DNA of 59,186 nt from Schlesneria paludicola DSM 18645. Lineage in GTDB: Bacteria; Planctomycetota; Planctomycetia; Planctomycetales; Planctomycetaceae. This document shows positions 1 through 8,436 of the stretch, in pieces; the first letter of the stretch is position 1, and the number at the start of each line of letters is the position of its first letter. The position numbers were made by a program, and so were the translations under genes. Where the stretch lies: assembly GCA_945862235.1 (NCBI GenBank), contig CAMAYU010000014.1, positions 1 to 59,186 on the forward strand, written 5' to 3'. The notes under the pieces were generated by a model. The model was not told the origin of the DNA. It saw nothing but the letters and a program-made list of their open reading frames with translations, and searched no databases.

Positions 1-7
1 TTTCAAC

Positions 8-85
8 GTAGGGTGCCGTCGAGTCTTCGAGACGCACCAAAACAAAGCGAGAAACGTGCGTCTCGAAGACTCGACGACACTCTAC
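8..85. repeat. long inverted repeat (family A-like)
   Basis: The arms are 8-37 and 56-85. The inner 21 bp (17-37 against 56-76) pair perfectly around an 18-nt loop, and the outer bases pair with a few G:T mismatches. The left end carries the TTCAACGTAGGGT text that also borders other palindromes in this window, such as 1284-1384 and 32525-32625. It lies just upstream of trmL and could be a small palindromic repeat or a terminator for a gene left of the window. Confidence 0.8.
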
Positions 86-202
86 AACTTGCCTCACTCC
101 AACAAGGCGATGGCTCTGTTCACCAACAAAATGAGGGAAGAGGGAATGCCTCGATCCTCGCGTCTCATTCCTTTTCCCTTTGCAGTCAAGCTCTCAACAC
201 CG

Positions 203-688
203 ATGCCAGAACCTCTGCTCCACATCGTTCTCTATCAGCCCGAGATTCCTCCCAACACGGGGAACATCGGGCGGACGTGCGTCGCCATCGGAGCCAAGTT
301 GTGGCTGATCCGCCCGCTGGGGTTCAGTCTCGATGAGCAACAGCTTCGCCGCGCGGGATTGGATTACTGGCCGTACCTCGACTATGAGCTGGTCGATAGC
401 TGGCCCGAGGTCTTGAGAAAACTGCCCGGTCGTAACATTTGGTGCATCGAGAACCCGGCCGCGCGCACGGTGTGGGAGGCCGATTTCACTCCCGGTGACA
501 TTTTGTTATTCGGTCGCGAAACGAACGGCCTGCCGAGCGAGATCGTGGAGGAGTTGCGCTCGCGCACCGTGCAGTTCCCGATGCACACAGAAGTCCGCAG
601 CCTGAACTTGGCCAACACCGTTTGCGCTGTCGCATACGAGGCCGTCCGCCAGTTCGGCGGACTGCCACTGAAGTCGGGAGTCGGGTAA
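203..688 (+). CDS. trmL: tRNA (cytidine(34)-2'-O)-methyltransferase TrmL
   Basis: A 161-residue SpoU/TrmH-fold methyltransferase. Family members transfer a methyl group from S-adenosylmethionine to the 2'-O of the wobble base of leucine tRNAs. All three family motifs are visible: the N-terminal [11 protein letters not shown] block, the central [10 protein letters not shown] block, and the C-terminal RSLNLANTV block of the trefoil-knot SAM pocket. I start at the ATG at 203 (MPEPLLHIV), because family proteins begin a few residues before the first beta strand. The frame stays open upstream to 56, but that part looks unrelated. The length matches the family. The next gene on the same strand begins 116 nt downstream. 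Confidence 0.92.
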   Translation: MPEPLLHIVLYQPEIPPNTGNIGRTCVAIGAKLWLIRPLGFSLDEQQLRRAGLDYWPYLDYELVDSWPEVLRKLPGRNIWCIENPAARTVWEADFTPGDILLFGRETNGLPSEIVEELRSRTVQFPMHTEVRSLNLANTVCAVAYEAVRQFGGLPLKSGVG

Positions 689-804
689 GGCGACCGGCAA
701 CAAATCATTGACCCAAAGTAGACGAGTCACTCCGTGACTTGAAGATTCCGGCCACGGAGTGACCGGTCTACTCGCTTTTGCCGCTTTCCTCACAGGAGCC
801 ATCC

Positions 805-1272
805 ATGACCAGCACCGTCGAACAGCGTTTGAAGCAGCACGGCCACGACGTTCCCGTCCCACCCGAAGCGATCGGGTTCTACGTCCCGGTCCTTCGCACC
901 GGGAACCTCGTCATCACCAGCGGGCAGTTGCCGGTGATCGGCAAGGAACTGATGTTCAAAGGAAAGCTCGGCCGTGAGCTGCACGAGGAAGAGGGAGCCA
1001 ACGCCGCGCGGCTTTGCGCGCTGAACGCACTGGCTCAGATCAAGTCGTGCATCGGGAACCTTGATCGTGTGACGCGAATCGTGCGTGTGGAAGGCTACGT
1101 CCAATCGGCCGAAGGCTTCACGAAGCAACCAGCCGTCATCAACGGGGCGTCGGAGTTGCTGGTTCAAGCCTTCGGCGAGGCGGGCAAACACACACGCATC
1201 GCCGTCGGAGCCAACGAATTGCCAATCAACGCGGCAGTGGAACTCGTCGTGTGGGCCGAAGTCGGTGACTGA
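805..1272 (+). CDS. RidA (YjgF/YER057c/UK114) family protein
   Basis: A 155-residue protein of the RidA superfamily, whose classic members deaminate reactive enamine/imine intermediates. The family core is visible: [18 protein letters not shown] near the N-terminus, then [18 protein letters not shown], and a C-terminal strand with [11 protein letters not shown]. The spacing resembles the longer RidA-like subgroup, which often lacks the catalytic arginine of true RidA, so I assign only the family. The ATG at 805 is preceded by AGGAG at a good distance. It lies downstream of trmL on the same strand and is followed by the family A palindrome at 1284-1384, which may end the transcript. Confidence 0.85.
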   Translation: MTSTVEQRLKQHGHDVPVPPEAIGFYVPVLRTGNLVITSGQLPVIGKELMFKGKLGRELHEEEGANAARLCALNALAQIKSCIGNLDRVTRIVRVEGYVQSAEGFTKQPAVINGASELLVQAFGEAGKHTRIAVGANELPINAAVELVVWAEVGD

Positions 1273-1283
1273 AGTCCGGCTTA

Positions 1284-1384
1284 GCAGCCTGTTGAAAAAG
1301 TCGTAGCACAGGCGGCTCGCCTGTGCTTTTCAACTAGAGAAGCACGCAGGCGAGCCGCCTACTCTACGTTTTTCAACAGGCTGC
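1284..1384. repeat. palindromic repeat, family A copy
   Basis: A 101-bp element whose ends are perfect inverted repeats (GCAGCCTGTTGAAAAA at 1284-1299 and its complement at 1369-1384). The core has a second inverted repeat built on CAGGCGGCTCGCCTG. A diverged copy lies at 2004-2105, and cores of the same kind recur near 54745. No ORF is inside, so this is a non-autonomous repeat. Confidence 0.85.
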
Positions 1385-1622
1385 AAATCCCGCCGAATGA
1401 AGCCGCCTCGTGACGAGCGGTCCGAGCGACGAAAGGCGGCAAGCCGAACCTTCGACCGCTCATGTTCCCCAACCACCAAGGTCAAGTAGATTTCTGGGGA
1501 CACGGCCCAGATTCTCGAGGAAATATGGCTGTTGCGCAGCTTTTTTCTTGCGAAACCGGTCTTCAGCGGTAGCATCTCAGCCGTGGTCGCACCACCCCGG
1601 TGACGCCCACAGGCTCTTTCAC

Positions 1623-1850
1623 ATGGCAGTCGGATCAAGTGAGATGAAGGAGGAGATCGTGAAGTTGTATTCCATGTTGGAACAGACAGGCGTGTATGAA
1701 GTGGACCCCGTCGAGGAAATGCGGATGAGAACGTGGGCGCGTCGCCACTATGCCCCGGTTCAAGACCGCGACGAACACTGGCACCCGGTGGTTCTCGACG
1801 AAATGGTTCGCCGCGACCGTGAACGAGGATTCGCTCACACGCCCAAGTGA
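1623..1850 (+). CDS. small hypothetical protein
   Basis: A 75-residue charged protein starting at MAVGSSEMKEEIVKLYSMLEQ. I do not recognise a family. The N-terminal half looks like a short amphipathic helix (KEEIVKLYSMLEQTGVY), followed by an Arg-rich stretch (RMRTWARRHYAPVQDRDEHWHP). The start is uncertain: ATG at 1623 or at 1644, neither with a strong ribosome-binding site. A strong hairpin at 1907-1940, about 57 nt after the stop, supports a real transcript ending here. The stretch 1385-1622 upstream holds no other supported gene. Confidence 0.5.
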   Translation: MAVGSSEMKEEIVKLYSMLEQTGVYEVDPVEEMRMRTWARRHYAPVQDRDEHWHPVVLDEMVRRDRERGFAHTPK

Positions 1851-1906
1851 AACGCGGGCCATGGACAGCCCGTGCGGCTCAACGCCACGCACCGAAACAA
1901 CAACGA

Positions 1907-1940
1907 GAAAGCCCGCGACCAAATTGGTACGCGGGCTTTC
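1907..1940 (+). terminator. hairpin terminator after the 75-residue gene
   Basis: An 11-bp perfect GC-rich stem (GAAAGCCCGCG at 1907-1917 and its complement at 1930-1940) around a short loop. The T-tract after it is weak (CCGTTCTTTG). Confidence 0.6.
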
Positions 1941-2003
1941 CCGTTCTTTGCTCTGGTGAATCACGGGCTTTGCCCTGGTGAACCACGGGGGCGAGTTCCG
2001 CTA

Positions 2004-2105
2004 GCAGCGTGTTGTGAAAAAGCCGTAGCACGGGCGGCTCGCCTGTGCCTTTCCAATTAAAACGAGAGCAGGCGAGCCGCCCGCCCGACGTTTCCAACAG
2101 GCCGC
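2004..2105. repeat. palindromic repeat, family A copy
   Basis: A diverged second copy of the element at 1284-1384. It has the same AGCAGCGTGTTG...AAAAAG left end, the GGGCGGCTCGCC / GGCGAGCCGCCC core arms, and the TTTCCAACAGGCCGC right end. It sits just beyond the 3' end of the minus-strand gene that ends at 2131. Confidence 0.8.
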
Positions 2106-2130
2106 GAGGTTCCCCGCCACCACAATCGAC

Positions 2131-2853
2131 TCACCGCTTGGTCGAGGAATTGAACTTGGAATCGTTCACGGCGGATTGCGGTGCGCGGCCGGGAGTCGCT
2201 TCCGTCGAGGGACGAACAGCCGTGGCAGGTGCCACTGCTGCTTGAGGGGCACTTCCCTTCACAGGTGGACCAGCCTTGGCCGTGGTTGCCGGTTCTTCGC
2301 TCGTGGTCGAGGCCCAGTTGGCAACCGACCAGTGGGAGTGAGTCGAAACGACCGACTGACCGAGATCGTCGAGAGCCGAACGGAACCCGGCAGCATTGAT
2401 GTTCTCGTTGGGGATCACGCGTTGCAGCACGAACCGACGATTGGCCGCGATGTACGCGAAGAACTTCCCTTTGCCGAGCTTGTCGTTGTCCGACAACAGA
2501 CGGAGAAGTGCCGTGCGCGGTACATCGGCCGCCGATTTTGGAAGCTCATCCAGCCAGGCCATGATCCAAATGGACGTGCCATCCTGACTCAAGACGGCGG
2601 AAAGCGAGAGTTCCCATTCCGCGTCTTCGATCGTCGCTTTGAAGGCGAAGTCGTAACGCTGTTCATTCAGTTTCGCGTCGAGGCCCATCGCCTTGAGCAA
2701 CGTGCCGAGCGTGGCATCTGTCAGCTTCCCTTTCGTCTGGGTGGCCGCCGCCGCCGGTCGCTCCTGCCCACTGGCCACACTCATTGCGACGGGTGCCGCC
2801 ACGGCCGCCAACGCTGCACTCATTACCGCCCGCCGACTCCATTGTGTGTCCAT
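2131..2853 (-). CDS. exported hypothetical protein, Tat-type signal
   Basis: A 240-residue protein. I start at MDTQWSRRAVMSAAL because AAGGAG lies about 10 nt upstream; the frame is open 18 codons further. The N-terminus has a twin arginine followed by an Ala-rich hydrophobic stretch ending around VASGQ, so export is likely. The central region (about residues 45-165) alternates beta strands and helices (LLKAMGLDAKLNEQRYDF, WELSLSAVLSQDGTSIWIMAWL) and recalls YbjN/type III secretion chaperone-like folds, but this is only a resemblance. The last 60 residues are low-complexity Ala/Pro/Thr, probably unstructured. No operon partner is evident. Confidence 0.7.
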   Translation of the reverse strand: MDTQWSRRAVMSAALAAVAAPVAMSVASGQERPAAAATQTKGKLTDATLGTLLKAMGLDAKLNEQRYDFAFKATIEDAEWELSLSAVLSQDGTSIWIMAWLDELPKSAADVPRTALLRLLSDNDKLGKGKFFAYIAANRRFVLQRVIPNENINAAGFRSALDDLGQSVVSTHSHWSVANWASTTSEEPATTAKAGPPVKGSAPQAAVAPATAVRPSTEATPGRAPQSAVNDSKFNSSTKR

Positions 2854-2957
2854 CGCTTGTGACTCCTTTTGATTCGCGACGCGCACCGTTGTCGAGCAAC
2901 CAATCATCCCCGGACGCCGCGATGCATCGACATCGCGCCGGATCGGTCCTCAGAACT

Positions 2958-3602
2958 TCAACGCCCGCCAAACAGATGCTTCAGGCAAATCTGCGACCAT
3001 GTCTCGAACTGGTCGAGTTCCTGTAGCAATTGTGCGGGTTGTGCGAATCCTGTCTCTAGGATCGACTCTTCCCGTGGTAGAACTTTTGTCGAGTCCAGAT
3101 CAAAAATGTGAACTATCCCTAAATGGACCTGACCGACGGGAGACTCATCGTCGTTGATGAGACCGACGCAACGATCTTGAAACCCTGCCTGCAAAAAGAC
3201 TTCCTCGGAAATCTCACGGTGCATCGCCTCGTGGTATCGGCGGTCTCCGCCCATTTTGTCGGTCGAAGAAATGTGGCCACCGATTCCGATCGAACGCTTG
3301 CTGTGCAGTCGCCCTTCTCCCCCTGCCTTACCACGGCGGTAGTTAAACAGCAGCCCGTCGTGCATGAAGAGGCAATACGGAATGAGTTGTTTGTAGCTTG
3401 GGTCTTCCTCGCACTTGGACCGCGGCTGGAAGCTGGTGTGAAGCGGATCGAGCAGCGTGTCGAGATACCTTTCGACATGAGCGTTGAAACCTTGGAAGTA
3501 ACCCAGTTCGCGAAACAGCAGCGTCGGCACGACAAGGACATGTTCGACCATCGGATCGGGTGCCGTCGCCGCAGGAGTCGCATCGGGAGTGTTCGTGGTC
3601 AT
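2958..3602 (-). CDS. Nudix-like predicted phosphoesterase
   Basis: A 214-residue protein that looks like the predicted MutT-type phosphoesterase group. The central region has a Nudix-like helix: [14 protein letters not shown], then a [13 protein letters not shown] segment. The REISEEV piece matches the REUXEE core of the Nudix box, but the spacing between the first Gly and the first Glu differs from the canonical 23-residue box. The ATG at 3602 is kept because MVEHVLVVP, 17 codons in, is already inside conserved-looking sequence. Substrate unknown. The gene stands alone between the exported hypothetical and a divergent kinase. Confidence 0.7.
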   Translation of the reverse strand: MTTNTPDATPAATAPDPMVEHVLVVPTLLFRELGYFQGFNAHVERYLDTLLDPLHTSFQPRSKCEEDPSYKQLIPYCLFMHDGLLFNYRRGKAGGEGRLHSKRSIGIGGHISSTDKMGGDRRYHEAMHREISEEVFLQAGFQDRCVGLINDDESPVGQVHLGIVHIFDLDSTKVLPREESILETGFAQPAQLLQELDQFETWSQICLKHLFGGR

Positions 3603-3968
3603 GAAGGTCTTTCTCTGAAGAGGGGCTTTCGCGAGGAACGGTTCCGGCGGGGAGCAAGCAAGCTGTCGTCAGCGCGCCGCTACTTTAGGGTCTTCACACA
3701 ATGGTGAGGAGCATCGGAGCCTTCTTTGCCGTCATTCGAGTGTTGTCGTTCCTAATAATGACGAGCTGAACTTGGACATAGGAAACGGCGCCCGTTTACT
3801 TGTTGGAACGGCTTCGCTCATAATGGCCTCGATGGAAGCGGCCATTCAAAAGTGGCGAGACGACCATCAACTTACGACTCAAGGCTGGGGGAGGCGGACT
3901 GTCGGAGCGAGGCATGAGTGCTCTCGCACCAAACGGTTGTTCCTCCTGAATCAGCTCAGGAAAAGAAC
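3603..3968. other. divergent intergenic region
   Basis: 366 nt between the divergent Nudix-like gene and the Ser/Thr kinase gene. A local AT-richer patch around 3735-3775 (GTCGTTCCTAATAATGACG) could hold promoters. No convincing ORF or strong repeat is seen. Confidence 0.5.
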
Positions 3969-5546
3969 ATGGATCAGGCAGCAGCAACGGGCGGCGGGAA
4001 GAAGTCGGGAGATACAGCCCCCGTGACAGGAGCCACCGATTCGGGGGTGACTCAGATTGGCAAGTACAAGATCGTCAAGAAGCTGGGCCAAGGGGGCATG
4101 GGCGAGGTCTACTTAGGTGAAGACACCAAGCTCGGCCGCAAGGCGGCGATCAAAGTACTGTCAAAGGCGTTGGCGGGCAAAGGCGACCTTATCGACCGCT
4201 TCTATCGTGAAGCCCGTTCGATGGCGAAGATGAACCACGACAACGCGGTCAGTGTTTACGATGTCGATCAGGTCGACGGCTTGCACTACGTGGCGATGGA
4301 ATTCGTCGATGGCAAGTCCATGCAGGGCTGGATGGACAAGCTCGGCAAACTGCCGGTCGGTGATGCGCTGCATGTGACGCTGCGGTGTGCCGAGGCACTG
4401 CAAATCGCTCACAGCCAAAGCATGGTTCATCGCGACATCAAGCCCGACAACGTGATGATGACGACCAAGGGGAAGGTCAAGGTCGCCGACTTCGGTCTCG
4501 CCAAGGCAACCGACGAAGACATGTCGATGACTCAAAGCGGCACGGGTCTCGGCACGCCGTACTACATGGCTCCCGAACAGGCTCGCAACGCCAAGCACGT
4601 CGATGGTCGAACCGACATCTACGCGCTCGGCATCACGCTGTATTACTTCCTGACGGGCAAGCTGCCGTTCACGGGGAACTCGGCCCTCGAAGTCATCATG
4701 AACAAGGAGAAAGGCCAGTTCGTCGCAGCGCGGAGAATCACGCCGGAAGTTCCCGAGAAACTGGATCTGATCATCGACAAGATGATCGCTAAAGATTTGA
4801 ACAGCCGCTGCAAGGACTGCGCGGAAGTCATCAAACTGTTGAGCAGCCTCGGTCTGGAAAGCCCTTCGCTGAGCTTCATTGATGCGCCGGACAAGGTAGT
4901 GCAAACCGCCGCAGGTAGCCCCGCCGGACGAGCGGGACCGTCGATGGTGCAGACGCCTCGCGCCGCGACGACCGGTGTTCCGAAGACTTCCGCGGAAGAT
5001 GCCTCCTCCAAACCCAGCCCTGCCAGTTCGGCGGCCTCGGCCCCCGCGTGGATCGTGCAGTACAGAACGGCTCAGGGAAAAGAGACGATTGCCAAGCTCA
5101 GTGTGCAGCAGATTCAAGCCGGGCTGAAGTCAGGGTCGCTCGACGCGAAGGCCAAGTGCAAGAAGTCAGCCGCCGACCAATTCCTGCCGATCGCTCACTT
5201 CCCCGAGTTCGCGAGGCAAGTGGAAAGCCGCCTGATCAAAGAGAAGGCGGACAAGAAGGCGGGCGACATGAAGTCGATCTACGCCGACATCGATCGCCAG
5301 TACAGTCGCCGCGGCTGGACACGTTGGCTCAAAAACTTCGCGTCGGGAACTTACGGTCTGATCACGCTGATCGCGTGGCTGACGATCATCTTCGGCGGTA
5401 TCGGTGGAGCGTTCCTGTATCGCAAAGAGATCTGGGACAAGTTCGCCAATTCGGTGAACAGCGCTCAAACGACCACTTCACCGACTACGGGACAGACACC
5501 GCCGGTTCAGCCCACTCCGGTTTCCTCCACGGAAGCTCCAAAGTGA
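3969..5546 (+). CDS. membrane-anchored Ser/Thr protein kinase
   Basis: A 525-residue Pkn2-type kinase. The ATG at 3969 follows AGGAAA. The catalytic domain spans roughly residues 30-300: glycine loop LGQGGMGEVYLG, catalytic lysine in AAIKVL, MVHRDIKPDNVM catalytic loop, VADFGLAKA, and GTPYYMAPEQ. All key residues are present, so it should be active. A Pro/Ser/Ala linker follows, then a small domain around residues 355-415 (WIVQYRTAQGKETIAKLSV) that resembles the GYF-like domains found in planctomycete proteins. One transmembrane helix lies near 465-487 (YGLITLIAWLTIIFGGIGGAF), with a short Thr/Pro tail outside. The kinase is therefore predicted to face the cytoplasm. Confidence 0.9.
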   Translation: MDQAAATGGGKKSGDTAPVTGATDSGVTQIGKYKIVKKLGQGGMGEVYLGEDTKLGRKAAIKVLSKALAGKGDLIDRFYREARSMAKMNHDNAVSVYDVDQVDGLHYVAMEFVDGKSMQGWMDKLGKLPVGDALHVTLRCAEALQIAHSQSMVHRDIKPDNVMMTTKGKVKVADFGLAKATDEDMSMTQSGTGLGTPYYMAPEQARNAKHVDGRTDIYALGITLYYFLTGKLPFTGNSALEVIMNKEKGQFVAARRITPEVPEKLDLIIDKMIAKDLNSRCKDCAEVIKLLSSLGLESPSLSFIDAPDKVVQTAAGSPAGRAGPSMVQTPRAATTGVPKTSAEDASSKPSPASSAASAPAWIVQYRTAQGKETIAKLSVQQIQAGLKSGSLDAKAKCKKSAADQFLPIAHFPEFARQVESRLIKEKADKKAGDMKSIYADIDRQYSRRGWTRWLKNFASGTYGLITLIAWLTIIFGGIGGAFLYRKEIWDKFANSVNSAQTTTSPTTGQTPPVQPTPVSSTEAPK

Positions 5547-5565
5547 TTGGCCATCGATCCGATTC

Positions 5566-5850
5566 TCAGAGCAGCATCACCAGCCCAGGCAGTTGACGGA
5601 TTCGTTGATAGACCGCCAGCGCCTGCCCGGCATCTTCCACCCACGGCTCGATGGTGACAGAGACATGACGCCCCTGCGGCGTTTCGCGCAGTTCATAAGA
5701 TGGATCGAACTCCAGCGACAACGATTCGCGCACCGCTGCCACCACCGAATCGGCGAACTCTCCGTCCTGAAGACCGATCGCCTTGAACAAAAACTTGCCG
5801 GGGAACCGGTGCGTAGAATTGAGAAGTTCTTCGGTCAGCATGTCACTCAT
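5566..5850 (-). CDS. YbeD/DUF493 family protein
   Basis: A 94-residue protein with the DUF493 (YbeD-like) pattern: FPGKFLFKAIG near the N-terminus, a helix with DSVVAAVRESL, then a beta strand HVSVTIEPWVEDAGQALAVYQRIRQLPG and VMLL at the end. Family members are small ACT-like regulatory folds; the E. coli one lies by lipoate genes. I use the ATG at 5850 (MSDMLTEELL); a TTG ten codons upstream is also in frame. It is convergent with the kinase gene, with 19 nt between the stops. Confidence 0.8.
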   Translation of the reverse strand: MSDMLTEELLNSTHRFPGKFLFKAIGLQDGEFADSVVAAVRESLSLEFDPSYELRETPQGRHVSVTIEPWVEDAGQALAVYQRIRQLPGLVMLL

Positions 5851-5880
5851 GATTCGTAATCGATCTACCTCGCGCGGCAA

Positions 5881-6249
5881 AAAAACGGGACGGTTAACAG
5901 TGATCGCAACGCCTCATACGGTAGCCAAGAAGCGTGTTCAAAAACTACCCAACACACGAGGCGTTGCCCACGCGGTTCAACGAAGCGAACAACTCATACC
6001 GATGACCTCGCTTGCGAAACGACAGCCGCGAGACAACACTGTCGCCCCTTGGAGGATGGCCCCGAGTGGAAACGCTGCGATGGTTGTCGAATTGACTGTG
6101 TGATGTGCGGCTGATGTCTCCACCGAACGCTCACCACTGAGCGTGTCCGATCTGCCACGGGAACGCTTCGCGCTGGGTTAAGAGGCAGTGACCGTGAGAC
6201 GGAGAGCCGTCACACAAACCAGCCGCCTCGCAGCGGAGGTCGTCGCAGG
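5881..6249. other. intergenic region upstream of map
   Basis: 369 nt without a supported gene. A 10-bp inverted repeat (GCAACGCCTC at 5906-5915 and its complement at 5958-5967) is the only clear structure. A plus-strand frame crosses part of it, but its composition is unlike a protein. Confidence 0.5.
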
Positions 6250-7125
6250 ATGAGTCCGTTTGATTTTTGGAACAGCTTTTCGTTGAAGGGTCTTGGGTTG
6301 AACATCATGCAAGCGTTGGGCCGCAGCAAGACCAAGGGCAAGGTTCCGATTTACAACGAGGACGAACGTGAAGGTCTGCGAACTGCCGGTCGGTTCAACT
6401 CGCAACTGATGGACTTCATCAGACCGCACGTCCAGCCGGGCATCACAACCATCGAACTTGATCGCCTCGTCTACGAGTACACGCTGGATCACGGTCATAC
6501 GCCCGCCTGTCTCGGCTATAAAAAGTACCCGAACAGCATCTGTACCAGCGTGAATGAGATCGTTTGCCACGGCATCCCAAATCGGATCCCGCTGCATAAC
6601 GGTGACATCGTCAACGTGGACTTGACCACCATCGTCAACGGTTGGCACGGCGACTCGTCCGAAACATTTCTGATCGGCAATGTCGCTGAAGAAGCACGCA
6701 AGCTGGTGCAGACGGCGTTCGATGCGATGCACGTTGGGATCGATGCCATTCAAACGTATGGCAAGCTCACGGAGATCGGCCGCTCGATCGAGCGATTCGC
6801 ACGCGTGCGAGGGTACTCCGTCGTGCAGGAGTATCAGGGACACGGCCTGGGACGGCAGTTCCATCAGGAGCCGGGCGTCCCGCACTACGTCCCGAAGTCG
6901 AACGCTTCCAATTTGGTTCTCGAGCCGGGCATGTGCTTCACCGTCGAACCGATGATCAATGCGGGGACATGGCGCACGATGCTCGACAACCGCGACAAAT
7001 GGACGGTTCGCACGATCGACTTGGCGCTGTCAGCCCAGTTTGAACACACGGTCCTTGTCACCGAGTCCGGCCCCGAAGTGTTGACCTTCACTCAGAACGG
7101 CCCGTTGCCGGGGCACAAGTTCTGA
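6250..7125 (+). CDS. map: methionine aminopeptidase, type I
   Basis: A 291-residue enzyme that removes the initiator methionine from nascent proteins. The pita-bread metal ligands can be placed: Asp in NVDLT, Asp in GDSSETF, His in GHGLGRQFH, Glu in FTVEPM and Glu in AQFEHT. The substrate-pocket His in VCHGIP is also present. About 40 residues precede the usual core (MSPFDFWNSFSLKG and on), longer than the minimal E. coli enzyme. This extension has no Cys/His zinc-finger pattern. The ATG at 6250 follows a GCAGG-like site. Confidence 0.93.
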   Translation: MSPFDFWNSFSLKGLGLNIMQALGRSKTKGKVPIYNEDEREGLRTAGRFNSQLMDFIRPHVQPGITTIELDRLVYEYTLDHGHTPACLGYKKYPNSICTSVNEIVCHGIPNRIPLHNGDIVNVDLTTIVNGWHGDSSETFLIGNVAEEARKLVQTAFDAMHVGIDAIQTYGKLTEIGRSIERFARVRGYSVVQEYQGHGLGRQFHQEPGVPHYVPKSNASNLVLEPGMCFTVEPMINAGTWRTMLDNRDKWTVRTIDLALSAQFEHTVLVTESGPEVLTFTQNGPLPGHKF

Positions 7126-7281
7126 GAGGTCTCGCTCAGTCCCAAACTCCCTGATTGTCACGCCCCAAGCTCGGGGCTAGGATGCTTGCCGTTTCGCACG
7201 ATGCTAGTGCATCAATGAGATTCGTCTCCCTCCGTCCGGATTGCGCGACTTCGCCCGTCGCGTGGCAAGGATTTGATTGTC

Positions 7282-8298
7282 ATGAGCGACCGACTGAGTT
7301 GGATGCTCCTGTCTTTCCCGCTCCCTTCAATAGGGTCCTTGCGGGTTCGCGTGAATTGGTTCTTCCTCATCTTCGCGGCCATATTTGTCCTGCGTTTCGG
7401 AGCAGCGTACGGGCTGACTCTGACCGGACTACTCTTGGTCTCGGTGTTCCTTCACGAGTGGGGCCATGTCCTCGCAGCGCGGTTGACGGGCGGGAGTGCC
7501 AGCGAAATTCATCTCTCCCCGCTGGGTGGTTTGGCCACCGTCCAACCGGGACGCGACACGTTTTCGCAGATCTTCACGGCGGCAGCGGGACCGTTCATGA
7601 ACTTGCTGGTCTGCGTGGCGGTGTTCCCCGGCATCGCTAGTTCCTCCACGTCGATTGGGGACATGTTAAACCCGCTCAAGCTGCCTCTTGCCCAGTTGAG
7701 CGAGGACCATCTCACGAGCGATTTGATGCTATTGGGATTCGCGGTCAACTGGTTGTTGCTCGTCGTCAACATGCTGCCGATCGTCCCGCTCGACGGTGGC
7801 CAGATCGTGCGTGCGATGATGGCGACTCGCATTCATCCCGAGCTGGTGGGTCGCGCGGCGGCCAAAGCTTCCATCTTTTTCTCGGCAGTATTGATGCTCG
7901 CCGGATTGGTGGGAGACTGGTCGGTCGTCGTCTTCGTCGGTGCGATCCTGTTAGTCATCAACTTGGTCCAACTCTTCGAGGAACAGACTTCGGAATTCAT
8001 GGACGAAGAGTTTCAGGGCTACGACTTTTCGGAAGGCTATACGAGCCTAGAGCGTTCTGCCGCCGAGTCGGCCTCGCAACCCGATGGCACCTTGAACCCG
8101 TTGCAACGCTGGCGCGAACAGCGCCGCATCAAGCGCGAGGTAGAAGAGCGACTCCAGCAGGCGGAGGCCGAGCAACAGCTCGACGGACTGCTCGCCAAAG
8201 TCCACGAACATGGCATGGCGTCGCTCACGGCACGCGAACAGCATCTGCTCCAGCAAGTCAGCGACCTCCTACGCGAACGCGGCAAACGCCCCTCGTGA
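7282..8298 (+). CDS. M50-family (site-2 protease-like) membrane metalloprotease
   Basis: A 338-residue polytopic protein. The zinc-binding HEWGH motif lies at about residue 57, within a membrane helix, and the second signature VPLDGGQIV lies near 170, as in M50 intramembrane proteases of the SpoIVFB type. Hydrophobic segments are at about 20-55, 85-120, 145-165 and 190-230. No CBS or PDZ domain is seen. Instead a long Gln/Glu/Arg-rich cytoplasmic tail (from about 250) looks like a coiled coil. I start at the ATG at 7282 rather than the in-frame TTG at 7273. Substrate unknown. Confidence 0.85.
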   Translation: MSDRLSWMLLSFPLPSIGSLRVRVNWFFLIFAAIFVLRFGAAYGLTLTGLLLVSVFLHEWGHVLAARLTGGSASEIHLSPLGGLATVQPGRDTFSQIFTAAAGPFMNLLVCVAVFPGIASSSTSIGDMLNPLKLPLAQLSEDHLTSDLMLLGFAVNWLLLVVNMLPIVPLDGGQIVRAMMATRIHPELVGRAAAKASIFFSAVLMLAGLVGDWSVVVFVGAILLVINLVQLFEEQTSEFMDEEFQGYDFSEGYTSLERSAAESASQPDGTLNPLQRWREQRRIKREVEERLQQAEAEQQLDGLLAKVHEHGMASLTAREQHLLQQVSDLLRERGKRPS

Positions 8299-8436
8299 CT
8301 CGTGGCGATGCTCGGCCCACAAAACCCGCGCTGCGTGCTTCGATCTTCGTTCTGCGGTGTGACGAACCTGAGTTGTTCGGGTTGTGTCCTCGACGCCGGG
8401 GCGTATTATCTCGCCCTATAGCCCGGTGCCGCTTTG

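Noticed and set aside
1330..1638. 102-codon minus-strand frame, considered as a transposase remnant
   Set aside because: No transposase motif, and the 5' part is repeat A sequence.
5783..6103. 106-codon plus-strand frame upstream of map
   Set aside because: It overlaps the DUF493 gene and its sequence is not protein-like.
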